From Clostridium sp. N3C (GTDB lineage: Bacteria > Bacillota > Clostridia > Clostridiales > Clostridiaceae), in contig NZ_FMJL01000017.1 of assembly GCF_900095445.1 (NCBI RefSeq), positions 1 through 62,885 of the forward strand: DNA of 62,885 nt, read 5' to 3'. Shown piece after piece: positions 27,147 through 36,740 of the stretch (position 1 is the first letter of the stretch; every line of letters starts with the position of its first letter). The position numbers and the translations under genes were made by a program. A model generated the notes under the pieces. That model had not been told where the DNA came from. It did not search any database and worked only from the letters and a program-made list of their open reading frames with translations.

Positions 27147-28307
27147 CTATATTTCAAACACATCCAAATCTTCTTTCCAAATGCTCTCCAATGCCTCACT
27201 TTGGAGCATCTCCCTGGCTTTTGTTTTATAGTATTCTAAAATTACATTTTTCCCATTATTTGTTGCCTCGACTGGCTTTAAAGCATATTTGGCATACCAT
27301 AATGGCAGTGGCAGTGCTTTTTTCTGGTCAAATGCAATCAGGGATATAATTTGAGAAGCCAGTTTATCCAGCATTTCAGATGACCAATCTTTTACGCTGC
27401 CTAATACTTCTACCAAAAGTGGCGGTGTAGTGTTCCCTGCCTTAATATGCATGCCTATTAATCCCACATCTCGTAAAGTTTCAGGCTCCAGCCTATTATC
27501 CTTATTTAAGCCATCATATTGAAATGCTGCTGTCCTTGTTCTTTTTACAAGAATACCTGTTAGCAGCCTTTTAATACCTACATCTTGAATTTTGGGCATT
27601 AGTTCTTCCATCTTTTTAACTATACTATTGTCCACATCATCTGGAATATAGCCTAAATTATCCTCAGTCAGAGCATATATAATTGCACCAAACCTTTTTG
27701 TTCCCACTGATGCGATTTTAATTCCATTTTCATTAAATGGGTATACCATGTCCTTATATTTATCCCAGAAAAACTTAATAGTCTCCCTGCATTTATCATA
27801 AACTTTTATAGTATCCTTTCTGTCTTCAAGGGGAGCATCCGAACGCTCAAGTACTAAAGGTACATCAACCAAAACAAGTTCAGGTTTTTCATCATCTTCC
27901 ATTAAGTCAGACAGGAGTTTATAGACATTGATAATATCTATAAACTTCAACTTTTTCTGATTATCCAAGTCATCTATTTCATCTACATCAACGATACTTT
28001 CCTGTCTTGTTTTATAAATAGAACCTTCATCTATAAGGATGTCCTGTCTTACTGCCCCAGCAACATATAACATCCCGCCAAATGCACTGGAAGTCCTATT
28101 GGTTGCTGCAATACCTGATGCCTTGATAGTGAGAGGGGCTATTAATTCTATATTTCTAACCACCCCACTTTCCTTTAGGGCAGGGGCTATTTTATCAATA
28201 AACCGCATTTTCGACGATAACCTGGAAACTGTGGCTGGAAGACCTAATTGAATATTAGCCACTATGCTTTGGGATATTGGAGTACTATTTTCCTTAAATC
28301 CATCCAT
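27147..28307 (-). CDS. Possible NurA-like nuclease
   Basis: The product has 386 residues. The layout fits NurA: an acidic ILIDEGS block, ELVLVDVPLVLE after ~50 residues, IASVGTKRFG, and a C-terminal PPLLVEVLGS ... PLPLWYAKYALK segment like the NurA end. NurA is a 5'-3' exonuclease and endonuclease driven by HerA, which is encoded in the same operon. The residues are not an exact match to the consensus, so this is inference. It overlaps the previous gene by 14 bp. Confidence 0.5.
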   Translation of the reverse strand: MDGFKENSTPISQSIVANIQLGLPATVSRLSSKMRFIDKIAPALKESGVVRNIELIAPLTIKASGIAATNRTSSAFGGMLYVAGAVRQDILIDEGSIYKTRQESIVDVDEIDDLDNQKKLKFIDIINVYKLLSDLMEDDEKPELVLVDVPLVLERSDAPLEDRKDTIKVYDKCRETIKFFWDKYKDMVYPFNENGIKIASVGTKRFGAIIYALTEDNLGYIPDDVDNSIVKKMEELMPKIQDVGIKRLLTGILVKRTRTAAFQYDGLNKDNRLEPETLRDVGLIGMHIKAGNTTPPLLVEVLGSVKDWSSEMLDKLASQIISLIAFDQKKALPLPLWYAKYALKPVEATNNGKNVILEYYKTKAREMLQSEALESIWKEDLDVFEI

Positions 28308-29094
28308 CTTCTTTTTCTCCCCTTTGTTTTACAGCATTGATAAAGGATTTCAATTTCCTTTCTTTAACTACAGTCATACCCTTGCTCAACAATCCATTCT
28401 CGTTAATATATTGATTTGCTATCAGGTCTTGATATCCTTGCTTAGCAGTTTCTTCATCAATCAAAACTCCGAAATATTTATGAATTATACTTGACAGATG
28501 CTGACTTAAGTCAATACAAGCCCCTGTCAGGATAATCAAATAAACATGAATATCATCTAATATAAAATCTTTTGTTTCTACCAAGGGTCCTTGTTTAGCA
28601 TCCTCAGCAAGGAGCAGGGAATTAAAAAGAGCCTTTAATTTATCTTCTAACTGAATCATTTTATAGTCCAATAACGGTAGGGTGACTACCGTTATCAGAC
28701 CTGTTCCCGTATTCTTCCTGTAATGAATCCCAAATTTCTTCCCATTTTGTTGAAATACAACATCTTTTACAGTGGTATCAATCAAAAAGCCTATCGGAAT
28801 TCCCTCATAATTATCATCTGTTCTACTTATTCTTATATCTACCGATGAGTGAAGGATTTCCTTTAAATTCATTTCGGTCCAGGAAGGTGTAAGTATTAAC
28901 TGGTTTTTATTATCCTCCAGCCATGTGCTAAGTAAGTCTAACTGTTGTTTGTTTAGTTTACTTAATAGAATCCCAGGCAGAACTAAGACCCCAGTTTGCA
29001 GTGAATTCATCTGGGCTACCTGGCAGTCATAAAAATCCTTAAGAAGCCTGTATTCTGTTCTATTCTTATATTCATATAATATTTGAATAACCAT
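28294..29094 (-). CDS. Unknown defence-operon protein, winged-helix-like C-terminus
   Basis: The product has 266 residues from the ATG that overlaps the previous TGA. Residues 35-80 (GVLVLPGILLSKLNKQQLDL, then a strand and TPSW) resemble a Rossmann or glutamine-amidotransferase-like core. The C-terminal ~70 residues look like a winged helix. I do not recognise the family. Its overlap with the big ATPase gene suggests they work together in a complex. Confidence 0.55.
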   Translation of the reverse strand: MVIQILYEYKNRTEYRLLKDFYDCQVAQMNSLQTGVLVLPGILLSKLNKQQLDLLSTWLEDNKNQLILTPSWTEMNLKEILHSSVDIRISRTDDNYEGIPIGFLIDTTVKDVVFQQNGKKFGIHYRKNTGTGLITVVTLPLLDYKMIQLEDKLKALFNSLLLAEDAKQGPLVETKDFILDDIHVYLIILTGACIDLSQHLSSIIHKYFGVLIDEETAKQGYQDLIANQYINENGLLSKGMTVVKERKLKSFINAVKQRGEKEDGWI

Positions 29095-32000
29095 CACAGT
29101 ACCTCAACCTTTGTCCGAATCAATTTTACTAATTCTAACTCACGCTTTTCCTCAAGGTAGTCATCCCAGTTAATATCCCCATCCTTTTCTACTACCTGCT
29201 TAAAGAAACTAAAGGTAGTTTTCTTAACCAATGGTGAGTTCTTAAAGAATGATTCACCTTCATTAGCAAGCAAATTCATTTTATTCTGTATTGCTTCTTT
29301 TGTGGCAGCATAAGTTTCCTCTTTTGGGTACTCTTCCGTATTTATTTGTGCGGATACGGGAGGTTTCCCCTGTACTCTGCATATCTTATCTATGGTACTT
29401 ATCAGCAAATTATCATAAAACTCATTCTTCTTTGTCCTTGCTAAATTCATTACATTTGTTTTATAGCCCTCAATGAGCCCTACGTACTGCTGCATATCTT
29501 CTACCCTCTTTTTAAGAAGCGCCAAAAATTCATCAGGCTTACTCAGCATAACTGGCTCGTTATCTTCAATCTCCTGTTCAAGACCGCCGTTTACAAATAA
29601 CTCTATTTCCTTAATACAGTTGCTTAAATTCTTCACCTCGGTATGATTCCTTAATTTTTCTGGAGCATCAGAAAAATAATCAACCCACCTTTTGCTTTCA
29701 GGTAATTTCTTATAACAGTCAATGATAGAAGTAAAATTCTTATAAATAGCCTTATACTCACCTATTATTCCTCTATCATTAGCCCACTTTAATTCATTGT
29801 TTTCAATAGGCTCTAATCCGCAGGCATCAAGAATATCTTCAATTCGCTTATATGCTCCACTAAAATCCCCATCTTTTAACTTGTATGCTAATGTATTTAT
29901 ATAGGAAACCATAGTCCCTGTACCTGATATAGTCATCTTTTCGTAATCAGTTGAGTTCTCCAGTTCATTACAATACTTTTGCAGTATATTCGTTATCGGA
30001 GAAATAGGAAGCATGAATCCGCCATACTCACAATTTTTCTTGATTTCTGCAATTTTATCCGTAATGCTCTTTACTGCTGGGTCCTTTAAGGTATTAATAT
30101 AGTCTATAAACAATCTTATATGCCTTACCCTAAACCACAAAGGCTTCTCCTTATCGTCAATTTTAATATCCTTTATGATGTTTGGATTATAGGTTTTGAT
30201 GTTATTCCATCCATCACTGTCATATACTTGGTAGCAAACTCCTAAGAATTCCTCAATCTTCGAAATAACATCTCTGAAGTTTTCCATATTCTTATCATCT
30301 TTTTCTGATAACTTATGAACATTAATGCTATCCTTAATTTTTTCAGCCTCTTGAAGTTGAACTTTATAATAAGGTACTTGATTCTTCTCAAGGACATCCA
30401 AATAAGGACCGTTTATAACCTTCTTCATGCTGTCAATTTCTTTCTTGCAGTCATCTTCCAGCCATTTTTTAACTACAGAATACCTGCCGTCCAACTCATA
30501 ATTGGATATTCTCTCAATAAAACCGTCCTTGGTTTTTAGCAAAAGATTTAGCCCCATCATAAACTCTATCCACTGCTCTAGAATGCGTTTCGGCTTTACC
30601 TCGTGTATAAGGCTGAAGAAAAATTTACTGCTGTAATCAGCCATGGATTTGTTGCTGTTTCCATTAAACTTCAGTATTCTGTTCATACAGGCTGGTATAT
30701 TTATGCTGTATCTATTTTCATCCTCATGAATGAATAAACCTGTTTCCTTATATCCTTTTCCCTCATTCATTCTGCCTATGGCAGTTGATTTCAAAACGTT
30801 CTTTAACTCCGTATATTCTGCATCAGACAATCTCACATCTTTTTTGCTTCCAAGTTCCTCAAAATCAAGGTTTTGGATGAGCATTCGCTTATAAGCCTTT
30901 GACAGCAGCGCTATTTGTTTCTCATCATGTTTCTTATAGATGATAGGTCTTAATATCCAGCCTTCCTCATCTAATTTTTCAAACCATTCTCTTACCTTTA
31001 AGTTAAAATGGTCTCTAATTTTTCTGATTCTATCCCTAAAGGTAGAAGTAATAACATTCCTGTTCTCCCTTATATCCAATATGTCCTTATCTATGGACAT
31101 GACCTCTAAAATATCCTTTTGAAGTCTGGTTATATTAACAAATATCAAGCACTTTCCTATGCCTTCATACTTTTCTTTTACAAATTTATCGGTGTACTCT
31201 GCACTAATAACAGAATCAGAGATTACAATAACAGGATGAACCCCTTCTTTTAAAAGTCTGCTATCTAACAGTGCATCTTTTAATCTATCTTCATCCTTAC
31301 CCCAGATAATATCTACTATTCTGTCCTCGTGAACATCAAGATATGGTCCTCCTTCTACCTTGGTCCTGACACATTCAACGCCATTGATAGTATAGAAACT
31401 TTCTTCTGGGTAGTTTATTTCCAATGCCCTGCAGGCACCTGAAAGAACCCTTTTTACTTCCTCTTTTCTATTCTTGCTTCTTTCTTTTATTAGTTCTTCA
31501 ATCTCCCTATTTTTTTCAGTATCCGGAACATAGCCAAAATCATCTTTTTCTACTCTATACCTTTTATCAAGGCGGCTTAAATAGGCAAAGTTTGGTCCGA
31601 TATATTCTGCTTCCTTTATATCTTCTTTTTCTATTTTTTCAAGGATATATCCATAGATATATCTTGCTGATTCTTCAATATCATCCTTCGGATACAACAT
31701 CCTGACCTGGTCTAAAAATGTTTCTTCTTCCTTCCCCACAATATACTCATTTTCTTTTACATTGAGAGAAAAAGTTTTTAGGCTTCTCAAAAGTATGCCT
31801 AAATCAAAACTGCTTCCAAAATTATTAACAAATATATCTCCCGTTTCTCTTTTGTAGCCTTGAGAATTGAGGTAAACCGCCAAATCATCCTTTTCTAATT
31901 TCACACAGTAAAACTCTTTGAATAACTTTTCGCCATCTTCTGCCTTTGCATCCATCATAGCATTTATTTCTTCCGAAGAATAGTTTGCTTTCTTCTTAGG

Positions 32001-33155
32001 GATTTGCTCTAAAAGAGCATGCTTAATAGTCTGCCTGAATCTATCATCACACTGAATATAGTCAAAAGCAGGTTTATCAATCAAACTTTCTTTAAAGCGG
32101 TTGCTGGAGTTTAATATGGTTTCAAAGATATGTCCCGTATCCTTTTTGACAGAACTGTCTTCCATCTTCTGGTCTACGTTATACATAATAACGTTAAACC
32201 AGCCAAAATTACCTCCTGCTATGGTATAGGCTGCTTCTATCAGTCCTTTTGGATACTCTGGTATCATACCCTTCTTGTTAAGATAAGCGATATAATCCGA
32301 TATATCTGCAAAGGAATTCTGAAGCATTTCATACATTTCCGTTCTTCTGTCTAAAGCACCTATCCCCTGGATACTACCTCCTATAACTGTAGAACACAAA
32401 AGAAGATAGGAAACCTCTGGATATTTCTTTCTCGGGTCTTCATGTTTTATAGCACTTGTAATTACCTGAATTGCTTCTCCATCTATTTTGTTTACCAGTT
32501 CCTTCTCTTTTTCAATTCCATACTTTGCAATTTCCCCCGCTGTTTCTAATTCATCGCAGACAATAAGAAAATGTTCAATACCGAATTGCTTAACATACTC
32601 CATTCCTTTTCGGGTTAATTCATCCAATTTTTCTTTGTTTATAACCAGTTCATTTAAATTTACCCTGTCTACTTGCAGTAAATCTCCAAGGATGCTTCTA
32701 TCAAACCCTACAGGAGATAAGGCATCTTGAATGGCTTCCATAATCTTTCCTTGAATGCTTCCATCGGATTCTCTGCTTAAATAGGACAGCGCTGTATAAA
32801 TGCCATAAGCCACCCAGTTATCTCCAATTAAATCAGGATGGCACATTTGGGAATACCTTATGTATAATGGAAGAACTTTATCTTCGAAATTCGGCTTGAA
32901 AATTCTCACTTCCTTTTGTACGCCATCTTCATTAATAATCCAGCCTTTGTCCATGCCAAGAGGTTCTGAAATAAGTTCGAAACCGATACGGGATTTACCT
33001 ACACCCCACTTTGAAATGAGTGGGAATATTGTTGCCATCCCTGCACTTTTCATAGTCTTCGTAAAGCCTTTAAAAATTTCGTAAAACTCTTTCTGCCCTA
33101 CCATTGGCTGATTTAAAGGAAAATCACTGGTACCGAAAGGAGCCCATATAGACAT
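29094..33155 (-). CDS. Very large P-loop ATPase, BrxC/PglY-like in size
   Basis: The product has 1353 residues from MSIWAPFG; AGGAGGG sits 6 nt upstream, favouring this over the ATG at 33161. Walker A is WGVGKSRIG (52-60, first-start numbering) and Walker B is FLIVCDELE (198-206). The remaining ~1100 residues are helical with no recognised domain. Large ATPases of this kind (BrxC/PglY, DUF6079-type) are the cores of BREX and related systems. Homology is by architecture only. Confidence 0.65.
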   Translation of the reverse strand: MSIWAPFGTSDFPLNQPMVGQKEFYEIFKGFTKTMKSAGMATIFPLISKWGVGKSRIGFELISEPLGMDKGWIINEDGVQKEVRIFKPNFEDKVLPLYIRYSQMCHPDLIGDNWVAYGIYTALSYLSRESDGSIQGKIMEAIQDALSPVGFDRSILGDLLQVDRVNLNELVINKEKLDELTRKGMEYVKQFGIEHFLIVCDELETAGEIAKYGIEKEKELVNKIDGEAIQVITSAIKHEDPRKKYPEVSYLLLCSTVIGGSIQGIGALDRRTEMYEMLQNSFADISDYIAYLNKKGMIPEYPKGLIEAAYTIAGGNFGWFNVIMYNVDQKMEDSSVKKDTGHIFETILNSSNRFKESLIDKPAFDYIQCDDRFRQTIKHALLEQIPKKKANYSSEEINAMMDAKAEDGEKLFKEFYCVKLEKDDLAVYLNSQGYKRETGDIFVNNFGSSFDLGILLRSLKTFSLNVKENEYIVGKEEETFLDQVRMLYPKDDIEESARYIYGYILEKIEKEDIKEAEYIGPNFAYLSRLDKRYRVEKDDFGYVPDTEKNREIEELIKERSKNRKEEVKRVLSGACRALEINYPEESFYTINGVECVRTKVEGGPYLDVHEDRIVDIIWGKDEDRLKDALLDSRLLKEGVHPVIVISDSVISAEYTDKFVKEKYEGIGKCLIFVNITRLQKDILEVMSIDKDILDIRENRNVITSTFRDRIRKIRDHFNLKVREWFEKLDEEGWILRPIIYKKHDEKQIALLSKAYKRMLIQNLDFEELGSKKDVRLSDAEYTELKNVLKSTAIGRMNEGKGYKETGLFIHEDENRYSINIPACMNRILKFNGNSNKSMADYSSKFFFSLIHEVKPKRILEQWIEFMMGLNLLLKTKDGFIERISNYELDGRYSVVKKWLEDDCKKEIDSMKKVINGPYLDVLEKNQVPYYKVQLQEAEKIKDSINVHKLSEKDDKNMENFRDVISKIEEFLGVCYQVYDSDGWNNIKTYNPNIIKDIKIDDKEKPLWFRVRHIRLFIDYINTLKDPAVKSITDKIAEIKKNCEYGGFMLPISPITNILQKYCNELENSTDYEKMTISGTGTMVSYINTLAYKLKDGDFSGAYKRIEDILDACGLEPIENNELKWANDRGIIGEYKAIYKNFTSIIDCYKKLPESKRWVDYFSDAPEKLRNHTEVKNLSNCIKEIELFVNGGLEQEIEDNEPVMLSKPDEFLALLKKRVEDMQQYVGLIEGYKTNVMNLARTKKNEFYDNLLISTIDKICRVQGKPPVSAQINTEEYPKEETYAATKEAIQNKMNLLANEGESFFKNSPLVKKTTFSFFKQVVEKDGDINWDDYLEEKRELELVKLIRTKVEVL

Positions 33156-33166
33156 ATCCATCCCTC

Positions 33167-34222
33167 CTAATCTCTAATCTCCAACTTAATTAATTGATAA
33201 TCTTTTTTCCCCAGCAAGCCCCTGCCGTGCCTGGGCTGTCCCTGCTCATGGTCTTTAATTATAAACTTTCCTTTGTTTATACCCGTAACAAAGTAATGGT
33301 CAATCCATTGTTCTTCTGCCATAGTATTTTCACTGTCAACCTTCTTTTTCAATATGGAGCCTACTATTCCTATTGGGAAAAATCCCCTTGCATCCGAGTA
33401 TTCTTTAATTAATTTATGTAATATTTCTATATCATCCACATCGGCTTCATTTACTAAACTTTCATATACATCAATGCCAGCATCCTCTTTTATCTTATGT
33501 TTATCTAAGATGTACCTTCCATCTTCGCTTTCAACAATCCAACCTAAATAGTCAAACAACAGCATTGGTATTTTTAAATAAGTACTCATGGAGCCTAAAG
33601 AAGGATAATCTTTATTAACGCCCCTAAATTCTATTTCTTCCCCATCTCCAATATCAAGTTCCTTTCTCCAGAAATCACCTAATATCTTTGATTGATTCTC
33701 CTTCATTAAACTATTAATGTTCATTTCATCGGGCTTACTGCTGAAAACATAAAACTTCTTGTCATTTAGGGTTATATAAGCCTTTGCGAAGTTTTCCATA
33801 TATCCTTTTTCAAAATAGAGATATCCTCCATTTAGCATTGCATAAGCAATGGTCCTAATTCTTATGGAATACTTTAATAATTGACTTCCCAATACCTTTT
33901 CCCATTCTTCATTATGTTTAAATCTTTCTACCAGTTCATTGGCACCCTCTGTAAGTTCATATCCTCCTTCAATTTCTTTTATAAAGTTACATCCAACGAT
34001 AGTTAAAGAGTCTTTATCTTTTTCTGCACCGAAAAGGCCATATACCTCATCAGCATTGACAATTCTTCCTTTCTCGTCAACCTTATAGCCAAGATAATCC
34101 CTGGCTATATCTTTTTTACTGCTGCAGGGTATTTTCTTTGGTAAGGATTTTAAAATTTCTGCCCATCTTTCTATATTGGATGCTTTTACCCAAAATCTGT
34201 CCGTACCTATTTTTATAATCAT
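33167..34222 (-). CDS. Unknown defence-operon protein
   Basis: The product has 351 residues, no recognised family. It begins with a beta-strand stretch (MIIKIGTDRFWVKASN), contains mixed winged-helix-like blocks, and ends with a basic HGRGLLGKKDYQLIKLEI tail. It overlaps the gene upstream by 4 bp and is followed 5 bp later by the ATPase ribosome-binding region, so it is co-translated with both. It may be a DNA-recognition or assembly subunit. Confidence 0.6.
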   Translation of the reverse strand: MIIKIGTDRFWVKASNIERWAEILKSLPKKIPCSSKKDIARDYLGYKVDEKGRIVNADEVYGLFGAEKDKDSLTIVGCNFIKEIEGGYELTEGANELVERFKHNEEWEKVLGSQLLKYSIRIRTIAYAMLNGGYLYFEKGYMENFAKAYITLNDKKFYVFSSKPDEMNINSLMKENQSKILGDFWRKELDIGDGEEIEFRGVNKDYPSLGSMSTYLKIPMLLFDYLGWIVESEDGRYILDKHKIKEDAGIDVYESLVNEADVDDIEILHKLIKEYSDARGFFPIGIVGSILKKKVDSENTMAEEQWIDHYFVTGINKGKFIIKDHEQGQPRHGRGLLGKKDYQLIKLEIRD

Positions 34223-35283
34223 AATGTATTCCTCAACTTTTCTACATAATCTTTAAGGGTGCTTTTAAACTTTCTGGAACGGTTTTTTATAATAATATCC
34301 TTTGAGTATATCAGGTCTTTAAACTTTTCATTAAGGACATATTCCCCATCTTTAAAATCAATTTTTTGCTCATCCATCATATCAAAAACCACCTTGTCTA
34401 CTTCAGGAGCCTTATCTGGGAAAAGGTACATATCATTTTCCATGCAAAACTCATATACAAAATCATTAAGCCTTCCTACCCTTATCTCCCTGCCCTTTGT
34501 ATTAAAAATGTAAAAGTCTAAAGGCTGGGTTGTATAGTAGTTGGTGTGGTCCGTAGGTCTTATGGATAAACCTTCAAAACCAGCAGTCTGGTATTCAAGG
34601 GCTACCATTGATAATATTGTTAAAAATGTTTTCCATGGGTAAGAAAGGACCTCCGCTACTTTCTCTTCCACCGAAAAATCCCTGTATTCATAGGGAGTAA
34701 AGGTGTATTTATTTTTATCCTTTAACTTCGAGAGGTTCACAGATGAAGTTATCCTCCTGCCCTGCACCCATATCTCATTAGGATTATTACCCATCGGTGA
34801 TAACTCCACATCCTCTGTATCCTCCGCCAACTGCATGGTTTTTAGTTTTGTAAGGATTGAAGGATATTGAGGATACCCATTAAACACAGCCTGATAAAAG
34901 GACTTTATTTCTTCCGTTTCTTCTATATCTTTATCCTTAATATTTAATATGGTTTCAGCAAAATCAGGGATGCTGTCTATAAACTCATATAGGGCTTTAC
35001 CGTCTCCCCTCTGACCTATAACACAAGCCTCTTCGTATACTTTTTTTAGCAACTTATGTAACAGAGGCGGATAGAAACAGAGAAGGGATGTTATAAAGTC
35101 TTCTCTGCTTACTTTTCCGCTGAACTTAATCCACTTTTTTGTGATAACCAGCCTGCCCTCTATGAGCCTAATAAAGTTTTGGTCAATAAGGTATTGTAAT
35201 TCTAGATTGTTTTTTGTTTCCCCGTAATCATACAGGCTGTTTAAATTTTTAACTAACTCATTTATATTTATCAAAGGTCTCAC
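34219..35283 (-). CDS. Unknown defence-operon protein
   Basis: The product has 354 residues, not recognised. It is soluble and helical with a mid-protein beta part (IWVQGRRITSSVNLSKL). It ends with basic repeats (KNRSRKFKSTLKDYVEKL). It lies 19 bp after hsdS and overlaps the next gene by 4 bp. Together with the 351-residue neighbour it forms a pair of similar size between the methylation genes and the ATPase. Confidence 0.6.
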   Translation of the reverse strand: MRPLININELVKNLNSLYDYGETKNNLELQYLIDQNFIRLIEGRLVITKKWIKFSGKVSREDFITSLLCFYPPLLHKLLKKVYEEACVIGQRGDGKALYEFIDSIPDFAETILNIKDKDIEETEEIKSFYQAVFNGYPQYPSILTKLKTMQLAEDTEDVELSPMGNNPNEIWVQGRRITSSVNLSKLKDKNKYTFTPYEYRDFSVEEKVAEVLSYPWKTFLTILSMVALEYQTAGFEGLSIRPTDHTNYYTTQPLDFYIFNTKGREIRVGRLNDFVYEFCMENDMYLFPDKAPEVDKVVFDMMDEQKIDFKDGEYVLNEKFKDLIYSKDIIIKNRSRKFKSTLKDYVEKLRNTL

Positions 35284-35302
35284 CTGCCTTTGTCTTAAAA
35301 CT

Positions 35303-36727
35303 TTAACTATTCGCCTTCACTTTTGACATATCAAAGTTACCCTCAATTAGGTCTTCTACATCTTGCTTGGCTTCTTCAATTAGTTTTTTTGATGTATAAA
35401 TATTATCAATTATTCTTCTATAATTCTCTGTAATTTTATTAATTTGATTTTCAGAATACATTGGAATAAATACTTTTACAACATCATCTTCATTAATAGT
35501 AGGGTAAGTTGAACCTGCACAATAACGTTCAAATTGAATTCCTACAAAATTTGTTCTTAATACAGCAGTTAAAAATTCTACTGGAACTTTACCCTTTGAT
35601 TGTAAAACTGCAAACCCACCTGTACATATAGCATTATCATATTCTTTTGTAACAATTGATATTGCCTTCCTCGTAGGTCTAACAAGAGATACCAAAATAT
35701 CTCCTTCTTTCACTTGGTATTTTGCGCTTGTTGGAATCTCTTCAGGACGCAACTCTTCTACTTCATCAATTGTACCAAAACTATTATTAATACTACTTAT
35801 CTCGATATATTTATTTATATTTCCTGTTTGATATCTTATTTTAGTTATTCTTACATATTTTTCTAACCTTACCTTGTTGTTACCTAATTTTTCAATTGTC
35901 GATATATACTTCTTCTGGTAAAAATTTGGGTCAATTCTATCTTCTATATTAATTTCGTTAGTCCAATTTATTTTTGAATCATAAATATTATATACTTTAT
36001 CAGTTTCTTCTTTTAGTAACATGTCCACTTCTAGCAATATATCAATTTCCTTCTGTAAGGTTTTCGCTTCTTCTCTCAACTCTTCTGCTTTTCTAACCTT
36101 ATCTCCTATGTATTTTTGGATTTCAGGAGATGGGATGGGAACCAGCAATTGCTTAATGTTTCTATTAGTTAATGAAGCCTGAACCCCTCCATAAGCGTAC
36201 CTTTCCATTTGAATTTGGCAGAATTTTGATGACATATAGGCAAGCATAAATCCACTTTCTACTAATGTTTCTTTTAATTTAATTCTTGTTAAATTCTGTC
36301 CCATTGCTATTCTATTAATCTTTTCTGGTATTCTACATACTCTACCAATGGTACCAACTCGTGTGATAATTATATCATTTGCCTGTGCTTGAATTGCTGG
36401 CTGTTCATCATATATACTTTCTTCAACACCTATAAGCGATTCCTCATCAAGTATTAAATCACTAACATTTTGAACTCTAATTAAAGGTACTCCTAAGCCA
36501 TGAGGCAAATATGATGTTGAAGGTATCCCTTGCCAGCCTATTGGGGAGTTCATTCTCTCTATGACATCATTTAATACTTTTATTTTTACTCCTGATTTTT
36601 TTAACTTTATTTCATTTTCTAAATACTTATAATTATAGAACTCGCCATCAATTCTATCTTCGTCAATATTTTCAGTGCCTATATATACCACGCTAGGATT
36701 CCTTGATATTACTGATAAGTTCTCCAT
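35303..36727 (-). CDS. hsdS: HsdS-like type I specificity subunit
   Basis: The product has 474 residues with two target-recognition domains, each with an HsdS-type G-D-I-L/DIII-x-R hallmark (ANDIIITRVGTIGRV near residue 115; EGDILVSLVRPTRKA near 350). Long helices separate them (about 205-245, and the C-terminus), the usual dimer-like layout. HsdS chooses the DNA sequence methylated by HsdM. It starts 13 bp after hsdM. No HsdR gene is present. Confidence 0.9.
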   Translation of the reverse strand: MENLSVISRNPSVVYIGTENIDEDRIDGEFYNYKYLENEIKLKKSGVKIKVLNDVIERMNSPIGWQGIPSTSYLPHGLGVPLIRVQNVSDLILDEESLIGVEESIYDEQPAIQAQANDIIITRVGTIGRVCRIPEKINRIAMGQNLTRIKLKETLVESGFMLAYMSSKFCQIQMERYAYGGVQASLTNRNIKQLLVPIPSPEIQKYIGDKVRKAEELREEAKTLQKEIDILLEVDMLLKEETDKVYNIYDSKINWTNEINIEDRIDPNFYQKKYISTIEKLGNNKVRLEKYVRITKIRYQTGNINKYIEISSINNSFGTIDEVEELRPEEIPTSAKYQVKEGDILVSLVRPTRKAISIVTKEYDNAICTGGFAVLQSKGKVPVEFLTAVLRTNFVGIQFERYCAGSTYPTINEDDVVKVFIPMYSENQINKITENYRRIIDNIYTSKKLIEEAKQDVEDLIEGNFDMSKVKANS

Positions 36728-36740
36728 TCAAACACCCCCA

